DNA from: Chrysochromulina parva
Lineage: Eukaryota > Haptophyta > Prymnesiales > Chrysochromulinaceae
DNA: 21,799 nucleotides
Reading direction: 5' to 3'
NCBI GenBank assembly: GCA_002887195.1
Contig: PJAB01000701.1
Location: 1 to 21,799, forward strand
How positions within the stretch are numbered: the stretch's first letter is position 1; each line of letters begins with the position of its first letter. Positions 1 through 9,286 of the stretch are shown piece after piece. The translations under genes were made by a program, and so were the position numbers. Under the pieces are notes generated by a model. That model was not told the DNA's origin. It did no database searches and saw only the letters and a list, made by a program, of their open reading frames with translations.

Positions 1-11
1 CCCCGCGCCCG

Positions 12-56
<45 letters not shown>
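1..56. repeat. Poly-C tract at left end
   Basis: The window opens with C-rich sequence broken by three G residues, including an uninterrupted run of C from 12 to 56. C/G-only sequence continues to about position 84. It holds no gene. It may be a real homopolymer at which the assembly stopped or an assembly artefact; the sequence cannot decide. A matching C tract lies at the right end. Confidence 0.9.
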
Positions 57-57
<1 letters not shown>

Positions 58-226
58 CCCCCGGCGGCGGGGGGCGCCCCCCCCGGACGGCGCAGGGGGC
101 ACCCAGACCCACATGCAGCGCGTCGCGGAGGACCAGGTCAAACGCAAGACATCGATCATCATACGGACCCCACGTGGACGAGACTGTACCGGTCGTTGAA
201 GGGAGAATCCCGTCCGTCACGGCTGT

Positions 227-1612
227 TCAGGCATTCAGCCAGCTGAGCCCGCCGATGTGGTAGATCGCGTAGAAGACGGCAGTGCCCATGGCGGGGATCT
301 TTGCCAGCGGCCAACCGACCGCCCAGGCAGAGAACCAGAGCACTTCGTTCGCGAGGAAGACGCCGATGCGCGACGAAGTGAGATTCGTCTCCTTGTTCAC
401 GATCGGTTGCAGCCGGCGGCGGAACATGGCGACGAGCTCGTCCTCACTCTTATGCTTGGGCGTGATCTGCACCACATGCTTAGCAAGCCGGCGCAGCCCC
501 CGCTCGCCCGAGAAGACGGCGAACGAGATCTCATCGAAGCTGATGTGCTTGAAGATGATCGCGCCGCCCTGCTCGTACTTGTCGAGATTCTTAATGAAGT
601 TGAGAGGCATCTCGCTCCAGTGGCAGACCGAGTTCACGTGGTGCGTGATGTGGTAGCCGTCGTTGAACGTGAGCATGTTGAACGGCGCATTGACGTGGTT
701 GCACGCGAGGGTGTAGTTGCTCGAGGGCGAGTCAGGGTCAACGAAGATGTGCTGCGAAAAGTTACCCAGCATGAGCGCGAACGGACCGAGCACGGAGGCG
801 ATGCCGAGCGAGCACGTGAAGAAGAGCGGGTTGAACGCGTACAGGAACTTGATCGCGAGCATATACGTCCCGAGTAGCGCGGCGCACACACCGGCGATGT
901 CATAGCGCTTCTTGACGATGCAATAGAAGGGCAGATAGAGGAAGGTGTGGATCATGAAGTTGATCACGTAGGCAAAGAAGTGGAGCGGCGAGCTGCGATC
1001 GTAAGGCATCGTCGACGAGACGTCGTGCGGGAAGAAGTTGTTGGCCTGATGGTGCATGATGCAATGGTGAACGTAGTACGCGCCGGCAGGCATGCCGTAG
1101 AAGTTGCACATGACCGTCGTCGGGATCGCGTTGAGCAGCGTGGCGGCGAAGCCAATCTTCTTTTTGCTGAAGAGTGGTATGTGCGCAGCGTAGTGCATCG
1201 CCAGAATGAAGCGCTGGCCAAACACGACCCATGTGATGAGCAGGTGCGGCACGATCCACAACCAGCTCCAACTGTTGTTAGGATTGAGGACCAGCAGCTG
1301 CATGACGCTTGTGAACGTTAGCCAGAGCGCCACCTGCAGGAAGGTGAGCGCCAGCAGCAGGTCGCGCTTATCGTTGAGCATACGCTCAACGAGGAAGCGC
1401 TCCCATGACGCTGGAAGCCGGAGGATGGCTTCCATGCGCTTCCCATACAGATCTGTCATGGCCAGCTGCACCACCTCGCGGTGGTGCGGCTTGCAGGTCT
1501 CGAGCAGGGTATGATCGATGACAGCATCCGGATCGTACGACGACATGTCCGGTTCGAAGATGTGCTTCAAGTGCTTGAATAAGGTGATGATCATCGTCGC
1601 GGCCGCCGCCAT
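227..1612 (-). CDS. Membrane fatty-acid desaturase-type protein
   Basis: This 461-residue protein has the three histidine boxes of the membrane FA_desaturase superfamily, which bind a di-iron centre that introduces double bonds or hydroxyls into acyl chains. They are HYAAH (140-144), HHCIMHH (182-188) and HITHH (321-325). Hydrophobic segments lie at about 85-109, 118-140, 210-235 and 240-285, and a further one sits near the C-terminus (about 415-440), fitting an ER or plastid membrane enzyme. There is no cytochrome b5 domain, so electrons would come from a separate donor. The frame opens upstream with GTG at 1648. The ATG at 1612 is preferred because it has purines before it and G at +4. It is divergent from the 1853 gene. 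The family is secure; the substrate (fatty acid, sphingolipid or sterol-type lipid) and regiospecificity are not visible. No intron is needed. Confidence 0.85.
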   Translation of the reverse strand: MAAAATMIITLFKHLKHIFEPDMSSYDPDAVIDHTLLETCKPHHREVVQLAMTDLYGKRMEAILRLPASWERFLVERMLNDKRDLLLALTFLQVALWLTFTSVMQLLVLNPNNSWSWLWIVPHLLITWVVFGQRFILAMHYAAHIPLFSKKKIGFAATLLNAIPTTVMCNFYGMPAGAYYVHHCIMHHQANNFFPHDVSSTMPYDRSSPLHFFAYVINFMIHTFLYLPFYCIVKKRYDIAGVCAALLGTYMLAIKFLYAFNPLFFTCSLGIASVLGPFALMLGNFSQHIFVDPDSPSSNYTLACNHVNAPFNMLTFNDGYHITHHVNSVCHWSEMPLNFIKNLDKYEQGGAIIFKHISFDEISFAVFSGERGLRRLAKHVVQITPKHKSEDELVAMFRRRLQPIVNKETNLTSSRIGVFLANEVLWFSAWAVGWPLAKIPAMGTAVFYAIYHIGGLSWLNA

Positions 1613-1852
1613 TTCCAGAGGCCGGTTTTGCCTCCTGGGGGCGATCACCGCTCGACACGGCGTTTTTCGAAGCTCTGTTACGCAGAAACATTGGATATAC
1701 GTCCACTGTCACGCCATGCCAGATCATGTATGAAGCATGTGTAAGATTGGAGGTAAGCTCGCTGAGCGCTGAGCGCGCGCGCGCGCCAATCGCGCAATGA
1801 TCAAGTGTTGCTTTGTGCAGTTTCGAAACTCTCTTCAGGGGAGACCCGCGCG
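1613..1852. promoter_or_regulatory. Shared divergent promoter region
   Basis: This 240-bp gap separates two divergent start codons, so it should hold the promoters and 5' UTRs of both genes. It contains a GC dinucleotide run at about 1770-1785. A CCAAT sequence lies on the plus strand at 1786-1790 and another on the minus strand at 1746-1750. No clear TATA box is seen. Function is inferred from position only. Confidence 0.35.
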
Positions 1853-4549
1853 ATGCTGGAGGTGGAGCGCGCGATGACGTCGACGGACCAACCGCCGCCG
1901 ATGACGGGCGGTCGCAGCCCGCTCTTGGGCGGCCTGTCACCGCTCAAGCGCCCCAAGGGCACCTTCATGAGCATGGGCAAGAGCCCAGAGACAGAGCAGA
2001 CATTCGTCCCGTACACATACAAAATGCGGAGCAAGCGACCTCCACCGGAACCCCTCGTAAGTCGTATCAAACAATGGGAGAACAACGTCTCTGAGCCCAC
2101 ACTCAAAAGCATGGACGATGACGTTGCGCGTGCTATTCGCCAGATGGCTCAAATCGCACGGGGAGAAGAACCCGAGGACAGCCCGCTGGTTGCGCTTGCA
2201 AAGAAGAACAAATGGGGCAAGTTCAAGGACTACGGCAAGGCCCTCGGCAAGGAGCTCGCAACAATCGCGCACGGTGAACAGGAAAAATGGGACGAGGTCA
2301 TCGATGAGGCCAAGAAGCAAGAAGCGCTCAACGCTTCTCGTTTGAGAAAGGCCCGGCAAAAGATCGAGGGAAGGCTTGTGATGGAAGCCCAGGATGCCGA
2401 TAGGGAGATAGAGCAGGTGAAGAGATCAATGGAAGCAGCCGAGAAAGCTGCGCGCGATCTGGCGCGCAACCAGGCAAGGGAGCGTGCCGCGCAAGAGATA
2501 CGAGAAGCAGCAATGGCAAGGGCGGCGCAGAGGAGAGCGCAGCAAGCTCTGATGCGCGACAAGATTGAGAAGGTTCTTTTCGCCAAAGCGCAGGACGAGG
2601 ACGCCGCCCTAGAGTTGGCCATTCATGCAGCAGCCGTGGAAAAGGCTGTCGCGCTTACTCGTGACGACCTGCTCGACACGATGGTTGACGGGGACGTGCG
2701 ACTTCTCGTCGCCGACGCTCTCGCTAAGTTTGTCGTGCCTGAACGCGAGGAAGTTCATTCGGAGTCCGAGCCCGAGCCAGAGCCAGAGCCAGAGCCCATC
2801 AATACCTGGGTGATGCCCGAACCTGAAGAGGATTCCGAGCCTGAGGAAGAACTTGCCCGACTTACCCCGTCCAAGGAGGAGGAGGTGGTGGAGGAGGTGG
2901 AGGAGGTGGAGGAGGTGGAGGTGGAGGAGGATCTACCAGGTGAACCTGACCCTGTGACGGGAAAGCCCATGAGGATGCCACCGTGCCTGCGGAAAAAGGA
3001 TAGCGTCAAGCTCAACACTTTCGAGAAACGGAAGCCACAGAAGCTCAAGCTGCCTCCGATGAAGATGCCCGACATCGAAGATATTCCCGAGCTTCCGCCG
3101 CACGCCTTCCATGGTGCGCAGCGCTACCTGGCAGCTACCATGCAAGGAGGTCCGCCGCTCTATCTCTTCGTGTGCTCTTTGCAAGAGCTCGCGATCGTGC
3201 TACGCTTCGCTTCAATCAGCTTAGAGCGATGGACCGGCGAGCAGCTGCGTATGCTATACGCGGAGCTCTACTCGCAAGATGGGCTGCTCTACTCGCGGCG
3301 TGCCCCACTGCTGCAGCGGCAGCTGCCGTTGAACGACGCCACGGATAGCCCGGTGGAGATGCATTCGGTCTGCCCAAATCTGCTGCTCAAGCGTCGCTTG
3401 CTGACCGTACAGATTCTCAGTTCCAACGGAGAGCACGAGCTCGTCGTGTGCAAGCGCGATGGTGGCCGGCGGCGGCTCACTTGCCGGCTCAAGGAAAAGT
3501 CGTCTCCAACTCTGAAGGCAACGGAACTCGTCACCAGGGAGCTGTGCACGCCAGAGTCATGGATCAAGGAGGTCAACTGGCACTCAATCTGCGAGTTTGA
3601 GCACACATCGTACCCAGGCCTTGAGTGCGAACGAATCCACTACATTGTGCGGCTTTGTGTTGCCGATCTGCCTCCGCCGCCGAACCGATTCTTCAGCACG
3701 TGCGTGGCGCATTCGGGGCGCGATGCCGACAGCATCTCGACTTTAGCTGCAGAGCCGCAATCGTCGCCAGGTCCTCCGCCGTCGCCAGAGCCCATGCTCA
3801 CTGGCAACGGCGCGACTGCGACAGACAAGCCGTCAGAGGAGCCCCACGCGGCGAAACCAGCAGCAACGACTCCAGTTCCGCCGCCTGTGCAAAGTAATGC
3901 TCCCCATTTCCCAGGACGCGTCCCAGCCACTGAGGACCTACAGCCGCTCGAACGTGTGAGCCGGTCAGCGATGCCTGGAGCATTTACTGGGTTGCAGTCA
4001 CGCGGCGGCATATCTACAGAGTATACGTCGCCACCGAAAACCGCCATAGGCACGGAGCGCGTGGGCAATGTGTCGTTCCTCAGAGCGACGGTGTCCTTCA
4101 CGGTTACACCCTCGCGCTCCATCCCCTCTCCGCCACCTGCATCTCCTCGGGCCAGACATCAGCCTGCTGCACCTCCCGTGACAGCGATCGCGACGCCGAG
4201 CCGATCCAAAAGTCCACGGCGGCGCGAATGGTGCTGGCTAAGAGCAGTCGACCTTGTTAGTGAGCTGGAAGGCAAGGTCACTATGGAGGCTGGACGGGCA
4301 CTTGGCCGCAGCAGTTCCGTTCCTGGTCTGCAGCGGCGCAAACTACAGCCACTGGCTCTCAGCAGACAACTGGTGACCTCACCATGTGCGGACCTTCTGG
4401 TCGTCCCTGCCGACGAGCCCAAGAGAGACACAGCTCCTCCTCTTGCACGGTCATGGAAGGCTGCAGCTGGTGGACCAGACGAGCCGCCCAAAAAGCTCTC
4501 GCCCGTGCGCCGGCCAACTCCACCGCCGAAACGCCTGCTAGCGTGGTGA
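1853..4549 (+). CDS. Unrecognised acidic coiled-coil protein
   Basis: I do not recognise this 898-residue protein. A charged, alanine-rich helix likely to form a coiled coil spans about 146-260. An acidic linker with repeated Glu-Pro (about 306-316) and Glu-Glu-Val (about 340-360) follows. A compact, mixed alpha/beta region at about 415-610 looks globular and includes the stretch TSYPGL. The tail (615-898) is rich in Pro and Ser with basic patches and is probably disordered. The globular part may be a degenerate Nudix-like fold, judged only from general resemblance, without a Nudix box. The frame runs upstream to a GTG at 1805. The ATG at 1853 is the first ATG in frame, and another lies at 1874. 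No signal peptide or membrane segment is seen. It is divergent from the desaturase and followed by a same-strand gene. That it is a real gene is well supported by length and protein-like composition. Confidence 0.75.
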   Translation: MLEVERAMTSTDQPPPMTGGRSPLLGGLSPLKRPKGTFMSMGKSPETEQTFVPYTYKMRSKRPPPEPLVSRIKQWENNVSEPTLKSMDDDVARAIRQMAQIARGEEPEDSPLVALAKKNKWGKFKDYGKALGKELATIAHGEQEKWDEVIDEAKKQEALNASRLRKARQKIEGRLVMEAQDADREIEQVKRSMEAAEKAARDLARNQARERAAQEIREAAMARAAQRRAQQALMRDKIEKVLFAKAQDEDAALELAIHAAAVEKAVALTRDDLLDTMVDGDVRLLVADALAKFVVPEREEVHSESEPEPEPEPEPINTWVMPEPEEDSEPEEELARLTPSKEEEVVEEVEEVEEVEVEEDLPGEPDPVTGKPMRMPPCLRKKDSVKLNTFEKRKPQKLKLPPMKMPDIEDIPELPPHAFHGAQRYLAATMQGGPPLYLFVCSLQELAIVLRFASISLERWTGEQLRMLYAELYSQDGLLYSRRAPLLQRQLPLNDATDSPVEMHSVCPNLLLKRRLLTVQILSSNGEHELVVCKRDGGRRRLTCRLKEKSSPTLKATELVTRELCTPESWIKEVNWHSICEFEHTSYPGLECERIHYIVRLCVADLPPPPNRFFSTCVAHSGRDADSISTLAAEPQSSPGPPPSPEPMLTGNGATATDKPSEEPHAAKPAATTPVPPPVQSNAPHFPGRVPATEDLQPLERVSRSAMPGAFTGLQSRGGISTEYTSPPKTAIGTERVGNVSFLRATVSFTVTPSRSIPSPPPASPRARHQPAAPPVTAIATPSRSKSPRRREWCWLRAVDLVSELEGKVTMEAGRALGRSSSVPGLQRRKLQPLALSRQLVTSPCADLLVVPADEPKRDTAPPLARSWKAAAGGPDEPPKKLSPVRRPTPPPKRLLAW
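2768..2930 (+). repeat. Acidic-codon microsatellites inside the CDS
   Basis: Two short in-frame tandem repeats lie here. One is a six-base GAGCCA/GAGCCC unit encoding Glu-Pro (about 2768-2798). The other is a GGAGGT-type repeat encoding Glu-Glu-Val (about 2876-2930). Both are purine-rich on the plus strand and would be expected to vary in length between strains. Confidence 0.8.
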
Positions 4550-5338
4550 AGAACTCTGACGAGCAGTGACGAGCCGTCGTAGAGAACACCGATCTTCACT
4601 TCCTTAGGTGTTTGGAACGTAGGAACCTCGTACCGCGAGAGCTAGTCAGCTAGATTGTAGAGAGAAGGGTGAAGTGCTCGTCGTAGAACATGTAATCTTG
4701 GTGGTAGGTACGCACAATGGAGCTCGTCCACCAACCGTGCTTTATATGCGAACAAATGCGAACGGGGGTGTCATTGCTGTCGACAGATATCAGATTCATG
4801 GTTGCGATGTCGGGTTCGGATCGACGTGCCGGGGCCGAGGCGTCGCCCGTCGGCCGCGCGGTTGTCCCACCTTAGTCCCACCATCGAATCACGAATGGCG
4901 GTTCCGCCCGCCCACGCGCGGTACGCGATTTCAATTTTTACAGGCTGAGCTCGCTGGCCCGCCAGCCGAGTTGAGGGTTCGCGTCACGAGTGCTGACCGA
5001 GGGGAGCGGAGCCGTCCTTTGAGACGGTGATGTGGTGGCCGCGACGAAACTGACTCGTTGACTGTCACTGATTGCAGGCGGCTCCCGGGGAGCCAGCTCC
5101 CAGCTGGGACTGAGCTAGGATGAAGCTGGGATACACGTTGTGTGACGCTCACTGAGGGGGTGGTGAGACGTAAAGAGGGACCTTAGGAAGTGTGGGAGTC
5201 CGGGAGACGTGGGGTAATGATGAGACCTCTCATCACGGTTTGGTAAGTCCCCCGCGCGCGCAGAAGACGCAACGATTCGACTCACACGACACGCAGGGCA
5301 GTTTCAACGCGTGCGGGCGCGGCGCGGCTCGGGCGAGG
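4550..5338. other. Intergenic stretch, no gene seen
   Basis: The 789 bp between two same-strand genes should hold the 3' UTR of the first and the promoter and 5' UTR of the second. The frames here are short and lack protein-like composition. I see no tRNA cloverleaf, tandem repeat or mobile element. Confidence 0.5.
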
Positions 5339-8300
5339 ATGAGCGCGCCAGCTGAAGATATGCTGGCGCTACAGGACGTCCCGTCGCCGGCGCCGAAGCA
5401 TGCGCCGAAGGAGGTTTGGTTGGATCCTTTGGAAGCTGAGACTGCTGCTCCTGCGACAGATGCGGACCCCACTGCATCCGATCTGAGCTCCACCCGAATC
5501 CCTGAGGACTGGCGTGAGGAGGAGGAGGAGGCTGCGCGTGAGGAGGACATACCTGTGCTGGAGACTCCTGCTCTCGCCGCCAACGAGCCTGACTTGCCAA
5601 AAGTGTATGCACTTCTGGAGAACATTAGCCCCCCTTCCGCCATCGATGGGGTTGATCAACCGGCCTTACGGGGGGATGATGCCATGGAGGAGGTGAACCC
5701 CACTCCTCCTCCAGTCGGCGTCGAGACGGATGCAGATTTGGAGGAGGTGACTCCCGAGCGGAAGCCTTTTGCACTCGCCAAGGATACGGTGGTGAAGGAG
5801 ACTCCCGTGCTACCAGCAGAGGCTACAGCAGCAGTGGAAGAAATCACGCTCTCATCCGATCAGCAGCAAGAGGAGGAGGAGGAGAAGGAGATCGTAGAAG
5901 TATCAGACTACAGAAGCAGACTACTAGCCGAGACTGAAGCCCTCTTGCCAGTGGAGACTCAAGCAGCTGCGCCTTCAGTGCTTCCGGCGGAAGAGGTGGA
6001 GGAGAAAGCCGTGCTGGCAGGGGATGAGGTACCCATTTCAATTATGGAGGCGGTGGCAGACACAAAAGTGTACTCTCCGCCTTCGCTACCTCCGCCGCTC
6101 ACAGCACCAACTGGCCGGTGGTCACCTCACCTGGAGGCGGAGCAGGAGTTGGCAGCTGCAAAGGCAGCGGCCGAGAAGGAGGCAGCGAAGGTTGCGGGAG
6201 CGCCTTATGCAAAGGTGAAGCCGGCTTTTCAGTTGCAACTGCCGCAGAGCACATCGTTTTTGGCTATTCGACCGATCACACCGCGCTCAACGGCGAAGGT
6301 CCACGACACTATCATGGCAGAGAAGGAGCACGCGCAGAAGGCTTTGGAGGAGGCTGAAGAGGCCTTGCGTAAAGCACAAGCTGCCGAGCTGGAGGCGCAA
6401 TCGAAGTTCACGCTCAAGGCAAGTTCATTCTTAGACGAGCAGCCGGCCACACCGAGGACAATGGAGCGCGAGATGATCGAAATCCAGGAGACGAAGCTGA
6501 AGACTCTTCAGGAACTTCAGCGCTGGCTCTACCGTACTTCAACCACCCGTGGGTGCTGTGGCTGGGGACAGCTCGATAAGGACAAGTTCCATTCAGCCGT
6601 ATTAGGTCTCAAAGCAGCCATACACAGCGCCAAGAGTACAGGTGTTGACTCGGGTCGCGTCGAATTCGCGGAGCGCGAGCTCTCGGCCGCTTGCAGTCGG
6701 ATTGATGCTGTCCAGGCGCGGCGCGTGGGCTTCTCTATTTCGGATTGCAAAGCTGTCGGACATGTCGATGGTCTCCGTGAAGCGGGCTACACGCTCAAGG
6801 AGGTCAAGCGAGTGGGGTATACGTGCAAGCAGGCGAGAGCGGCGGGCTGGGAGGATCTCGAAGATCTTCGACTCATCGGTTACACGGCTACGGAAGCTAA
6901 GGCAGCTGGTTGGACGTCAATCGTGGACATAAAGGCCGCTGGTTACGTGGCGGGGCTCAAGGAAGCGGGGTGGACCCGTGTGGCGATTAAGTACGCAAAT
7001 TACACGTGTGCGGAAGCCATCGTGGGGGGCTATGCCGAGGAGCTGGCGGCAGCAGGCTATACCTCCACGGAGGCTAGGGAAGCTGGTTGTGGCCCCACCG
7101 AGACCCGAGCGGCGGGATACACGTGTGGCGAAGCCAGGGCGGCAGGCTGGACCAGTGGGGAGGTCAAATCTGGTGGCTATAGTTGTGGCGACTCTAGAGA
7201 GGGTGGCTACTCGTTGAGGGAGGCCATCGATGCAGGCTGGAGCCTGCAAGAGCTCAAGGATGGAGGCTACGTAGAAGGCCTCAGAGCGGCTGGGTTCTCG
7301 TCGACCGAGATCAGAGCAGTGGGGCTTGGTTCGCATCTCAAGGAAGCAGGATGCACATGCAAGGAGGCACGCGATGCCGGCTGCTTGGGCGTGGAGATCA
7401 AGGCAGCGGGCTTCGAGCTCTGGGAGGCCTGGGAGGCTGGATACACATGCATAGAGGTCCGAGCAGGTGGCTGGGATACGCTCAGTGAAATCAAGAGCGC
7501 GGGCTACACAGTCCCGGAGGCAATGTTAGCAGGCTGGACAAACATCGCCGTCCTATTCAAAGAAGGACCCTACATCGACGGAATCAAAGCGGCTGGTTAT
7601 ACCGCCCGCGACGCTATCATGGCGCGCTATAGAGACGCAGACGCGCGCTTCCCCGCTTCAGATTGCAAGCTGATCGGATTCACTTGCGCGGAGCTCAGAG
7701 AAGCAGGATACGCCTGCGCGGAGGCACGTGCTGCGGAGTACACCTGCACTGAGGCTGGCGATGGCGGCTGGTCACTCAGGGATCTAAACGTCGGCGGTTA
7801 CACGTGCTTCGAAGTCAAGGCTTCAGGTCACGTCAAGGGTCTCGCAGCAGCAGGTTATCCAAGCACCCATGCGTTTACGGCGGGTTATACGATTGCCGAG
7901 ATTTATGTAGCTGGGTACACTTGCAAGGAAGCAAGGATCGCAGGCTATCTGAAGGGGCTCAAAGCCGCTGGATACACGTGTAGCGAGGCCCGAGCCGCAG
8001 GCTACGGATTGCTCGAGTGCAGAATTGCGGGCTTCACCGTTCAGGATGCAAACGGGGCGGGTTGGATCGACATCCACGATTTCTATGATGCTGAATACAC
8101 CTGTGCGGAGGTGAAGGCAGCAGGCTACGTGAAACTCTTGAAGTCTGCGGGCTATTCGTGCGACGACTGCAAAGCAGTAGGATATACGGCCGGAGAAGTC
8201 AAGATTGGCGGCTATTCGCTGAAAGAAGCCAGGCTCACGGGTTATACTTGCAAAGAGTGCAGGGAGGGTGGTTGGGACTCGCTCCCTGACATGAAAGCGG

Positions 8301-9286
8301 TTGGCTACACTGCAAAAGAGGCCAGGGAGGCCGGCTGGGAAATCTTGGAGCTGAAGGCGGTTGGATACGTCCAAGGCATGAAGGAGGCGGGCTATTCGCC
8401 CAAAGAATTCAGGGCAGCGGAGTACACGTGCGTGGAGGCTAGGATAGCGGGCTATGTCGAGGGGCTCTTTGAAGCTGGTTACTCCGCTGTTGAAATGTAT
8501 GAGGCGGGATACTCCTGCTCTGAGGCAGTATGGGCAGGATTCGTACGCCTTGACGTGCTCAAGGCAGCTGGATACGTCGAAGGAGTCAAGGATGCTGGCT
8601 TCCAAATCAGCAATGCCAAGATGGTGGGTTATGTCGAGGAAATCAAGCGGTGCGGATTCAGCTGTATTGAGGCCAGGAAGGCTGGCTATACTTGCATTCA
8701 AGCCAAGTCGGCATCTTACACGTGCGAGGAGGTTCGTGAAGCCGGTTATAGTTGCTTGGAGGCAAAGAATGCCGGCTTGCAGGCCAAGGATGCTGGCCTG
8801 GGCGAGGACTGGTCGATCCTCGTCCGCCTCCGAATTGCTGGGTACAGGGCTGACGAGGCCAAGTCAGCAGGTTACGTTGCGGGTTTGCGAGATGGCGGTT
8901 ATACGTGCACGGAGATCAGGAACGCAAACTACACCTGCGAAGAAGCCCAGGAAGGCGGTTACACGGTCAAGGAAGCTCGCGACGCGGGCTACTCGTGCGC
9001 GGAGGCGAGATTGGTCTGGCATTCGCTCAACGAGATCAGGCTGGGAGGATACACGGCCACAGAAGCTGTGCAGGCTGGCTGGATGACGCTCAGGGAACTC
9101 AAGATCGGCGGCTATGTCGAGGGCATCCGAGAGGCCGGCTTCTCGATTGAAGCGATGAAAAAGGAGCATTACCTACCTTTTGATTGCAAGCGTGCGGGCT
9201 ACGATTTTGACGAAGCGTCTTACATCGGATACATGGGCACGCGCCAGTGCTACGACAACGAGTGGCAGGACTTCAACAAGTGGTGA
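5339..9286 (+). CDS. Giant decapeptide-repeat protein (GYTCxEAxxA type)
   Basis: This 1315-residue protein has no function I can name. Residues 1 to about 260 are acidic, rich in Pro, Ala and Glu, and probably disordered. Residues about 265-400 contain Ala/Glu/Lys helices likely to form coiled coils. Residues about 400-463 form a short helical region containing a Cys-Cys-Gly-Trp-Gly turn. From residue 464 to about 1296 there are about 82 units with consensus G-Y-T-C-x-E-A-x-x-A. Each unit looks like a short helix: Thr/Ser as N-cap, Glu three residues later as capping box, and Gly as C-cap. The whole may therefore form a superhelical rod (inference). The frame extends upstream to a GTG at 5192. 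The ATG at 5339 (context GCGAGGATGAGC) is chosen because the upstream part is not protein-like. No signal peptide or membrane segment is seen, so a cytosolic, nuclear or structural role is possible. No intron interrupts the frame. Confidence 0.85.
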   Translation: MSAPAEDMLALQDVPSPAPKHAPKEVWLDPLEAETAAPATDADPTASDLSSTRIPEDWREEEEEAAREEDIPVLETPALAANEPDLPKVYALLENISPPSAIDGVDQPALRGDDAMEEVNPTPPPVGVETDADLEEVTPERKPFALAKDTVVKETPVLPAEATAAVEEITLSSDQQQEEEEEKEIVEVSDYRSRLLAETEALLPVETQAAAPSVLPAEEVEEKAVLAGDEVPISIMEAVADTKVYSPPSLPPPLTAPTGRWSPHLEAEQELAAAKAAAEKEAAKVAGAPYAKVKPAFQLQLPQSTSFLAIRPITPRSTAKVHDTIMAEKEHAQKALEEAEEALRKAQAAELEAQSKFTLKASSFLDEQPATPRTMEREMIEIQETKLKTLQELQRWLYRTSTTRGCCGWGQLDKDKFHSAVLGLKAAIHSAKSTGVDSGRVEFAERELSAACSRIDAVQARRVGFSISDCKAVGHVDGLREAGYTLKEVKRVGYTCKQARAAGWEDLEDLRLIGYTATEAKAAGWTSIVDIKAAGYVAGLKEAGWTRVAIKYANYTCAEAIVGGYAEELAAAGYTSTEAREAGCGPTETRAAGYTCGEARAAGWTSGEVKSGGYSCGDSREGGYSLREAIDAGWSLQELKDGGYVEGLRAAGFSSTEIRAVGLGSHLKEAGCTCKEARDAGCLGVEIKAAGFELWEAWEAGYTCIEVRAGGWDTLSEIKSAGYTVPEAMLAGWTNIAVLFKEGPYIDGIKAAGYTARDAIMARYRDADARFPASDCKLIGFTCAELREAGYACAEARAAEYTCTEAGDGGWSLRDLNVGGYTCFEVKASGHVKGLAAAGYPSTHAFTAGYTIAEIYVAGYTCKEARIAGYLKGLKAAGYTCSEARAAGYGLLECRIAGFTVQDANGAGWIDIHDFYDAEYTCAEVKAAGYVKLLKSAGYSCDDCKAVGYTAGEVKIGGYSLKEARLTGYTCKECREGGWDSLPDMKAVGYTAKEAREAGWEILELKAVGYVQGMKEAGYSPKEFRAAEYTCVEARIAGYVEGLFEAGYSAVEMYEAGYSCSEAVWAGFVRLDVLKAAGYVEGVKDAGFQISNAKMVGYVEEIKRCGFSCIEARKAGYTCIQAKSASYTCEEVREAGYSCLEAKNAGLQAKDAGLGEDWSILVRLRIAGYRADEAKSAGYVAGLRDGGYTCTEIRNANYTCEEAQEGGYTVKEARDAGYSCAEARLVWHSLNEIRLGGYTATEAVQAGWMTLRELKIGGYVEGIREAGFSIEAMKKEHYLPFDCKRAGYDFDEASYIGYMGTRQCYDNEWQDFNKW
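6728..9226 (+). repeat. About 82 coding decapeptide repeats
   Basis: About 2.5 kb of approximately 30-bp units encode short-helix repeats. Three length classes occur. Ten-residue units (GYTCxEARxA) are the majority. Nine-residue units (GYVxGLKxA) number about 14. Eleven-residue units (GWxxLxELKxA) number about 8. Two places are irregular: about 7628-7675, and 8773-8836 around LQAKDAGLGED. The DNA copies are well diverged while the protein pattern is kept, which points to an old array under protein-level selection rather than a recent expansion. Confidence 0.9.

Noticed and set aside
5192..5338. N-terminal extension of the decapeptide-repeat protein to position 5192
   Set aside because: The first codon would be GTG, not expected in a eukaryotic nuclear gene, and the added 49 residues lack the composition of the rest. 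Similar GTG or TTG extensions were rejected for the genes starting at 1612, 1853, 13339 and 17756.
7823..8701. A 292-residue open frame on the minus strand inside the decapeptide-repeat gene
   Set aside because: It is opposite a clearly patterned protein. Its openness follows from the repeated codon pattern (GGC-TAC-ACC-TGC) of the plus strand. The antisense protein shows no independent domain.
6728..9226. A CRISPR-like or satellite array
   Set aside because: The approximately 30-bp periodicity comes from a continuous open reading frame with diverged codons. There are no identical repeats with unique spacers.
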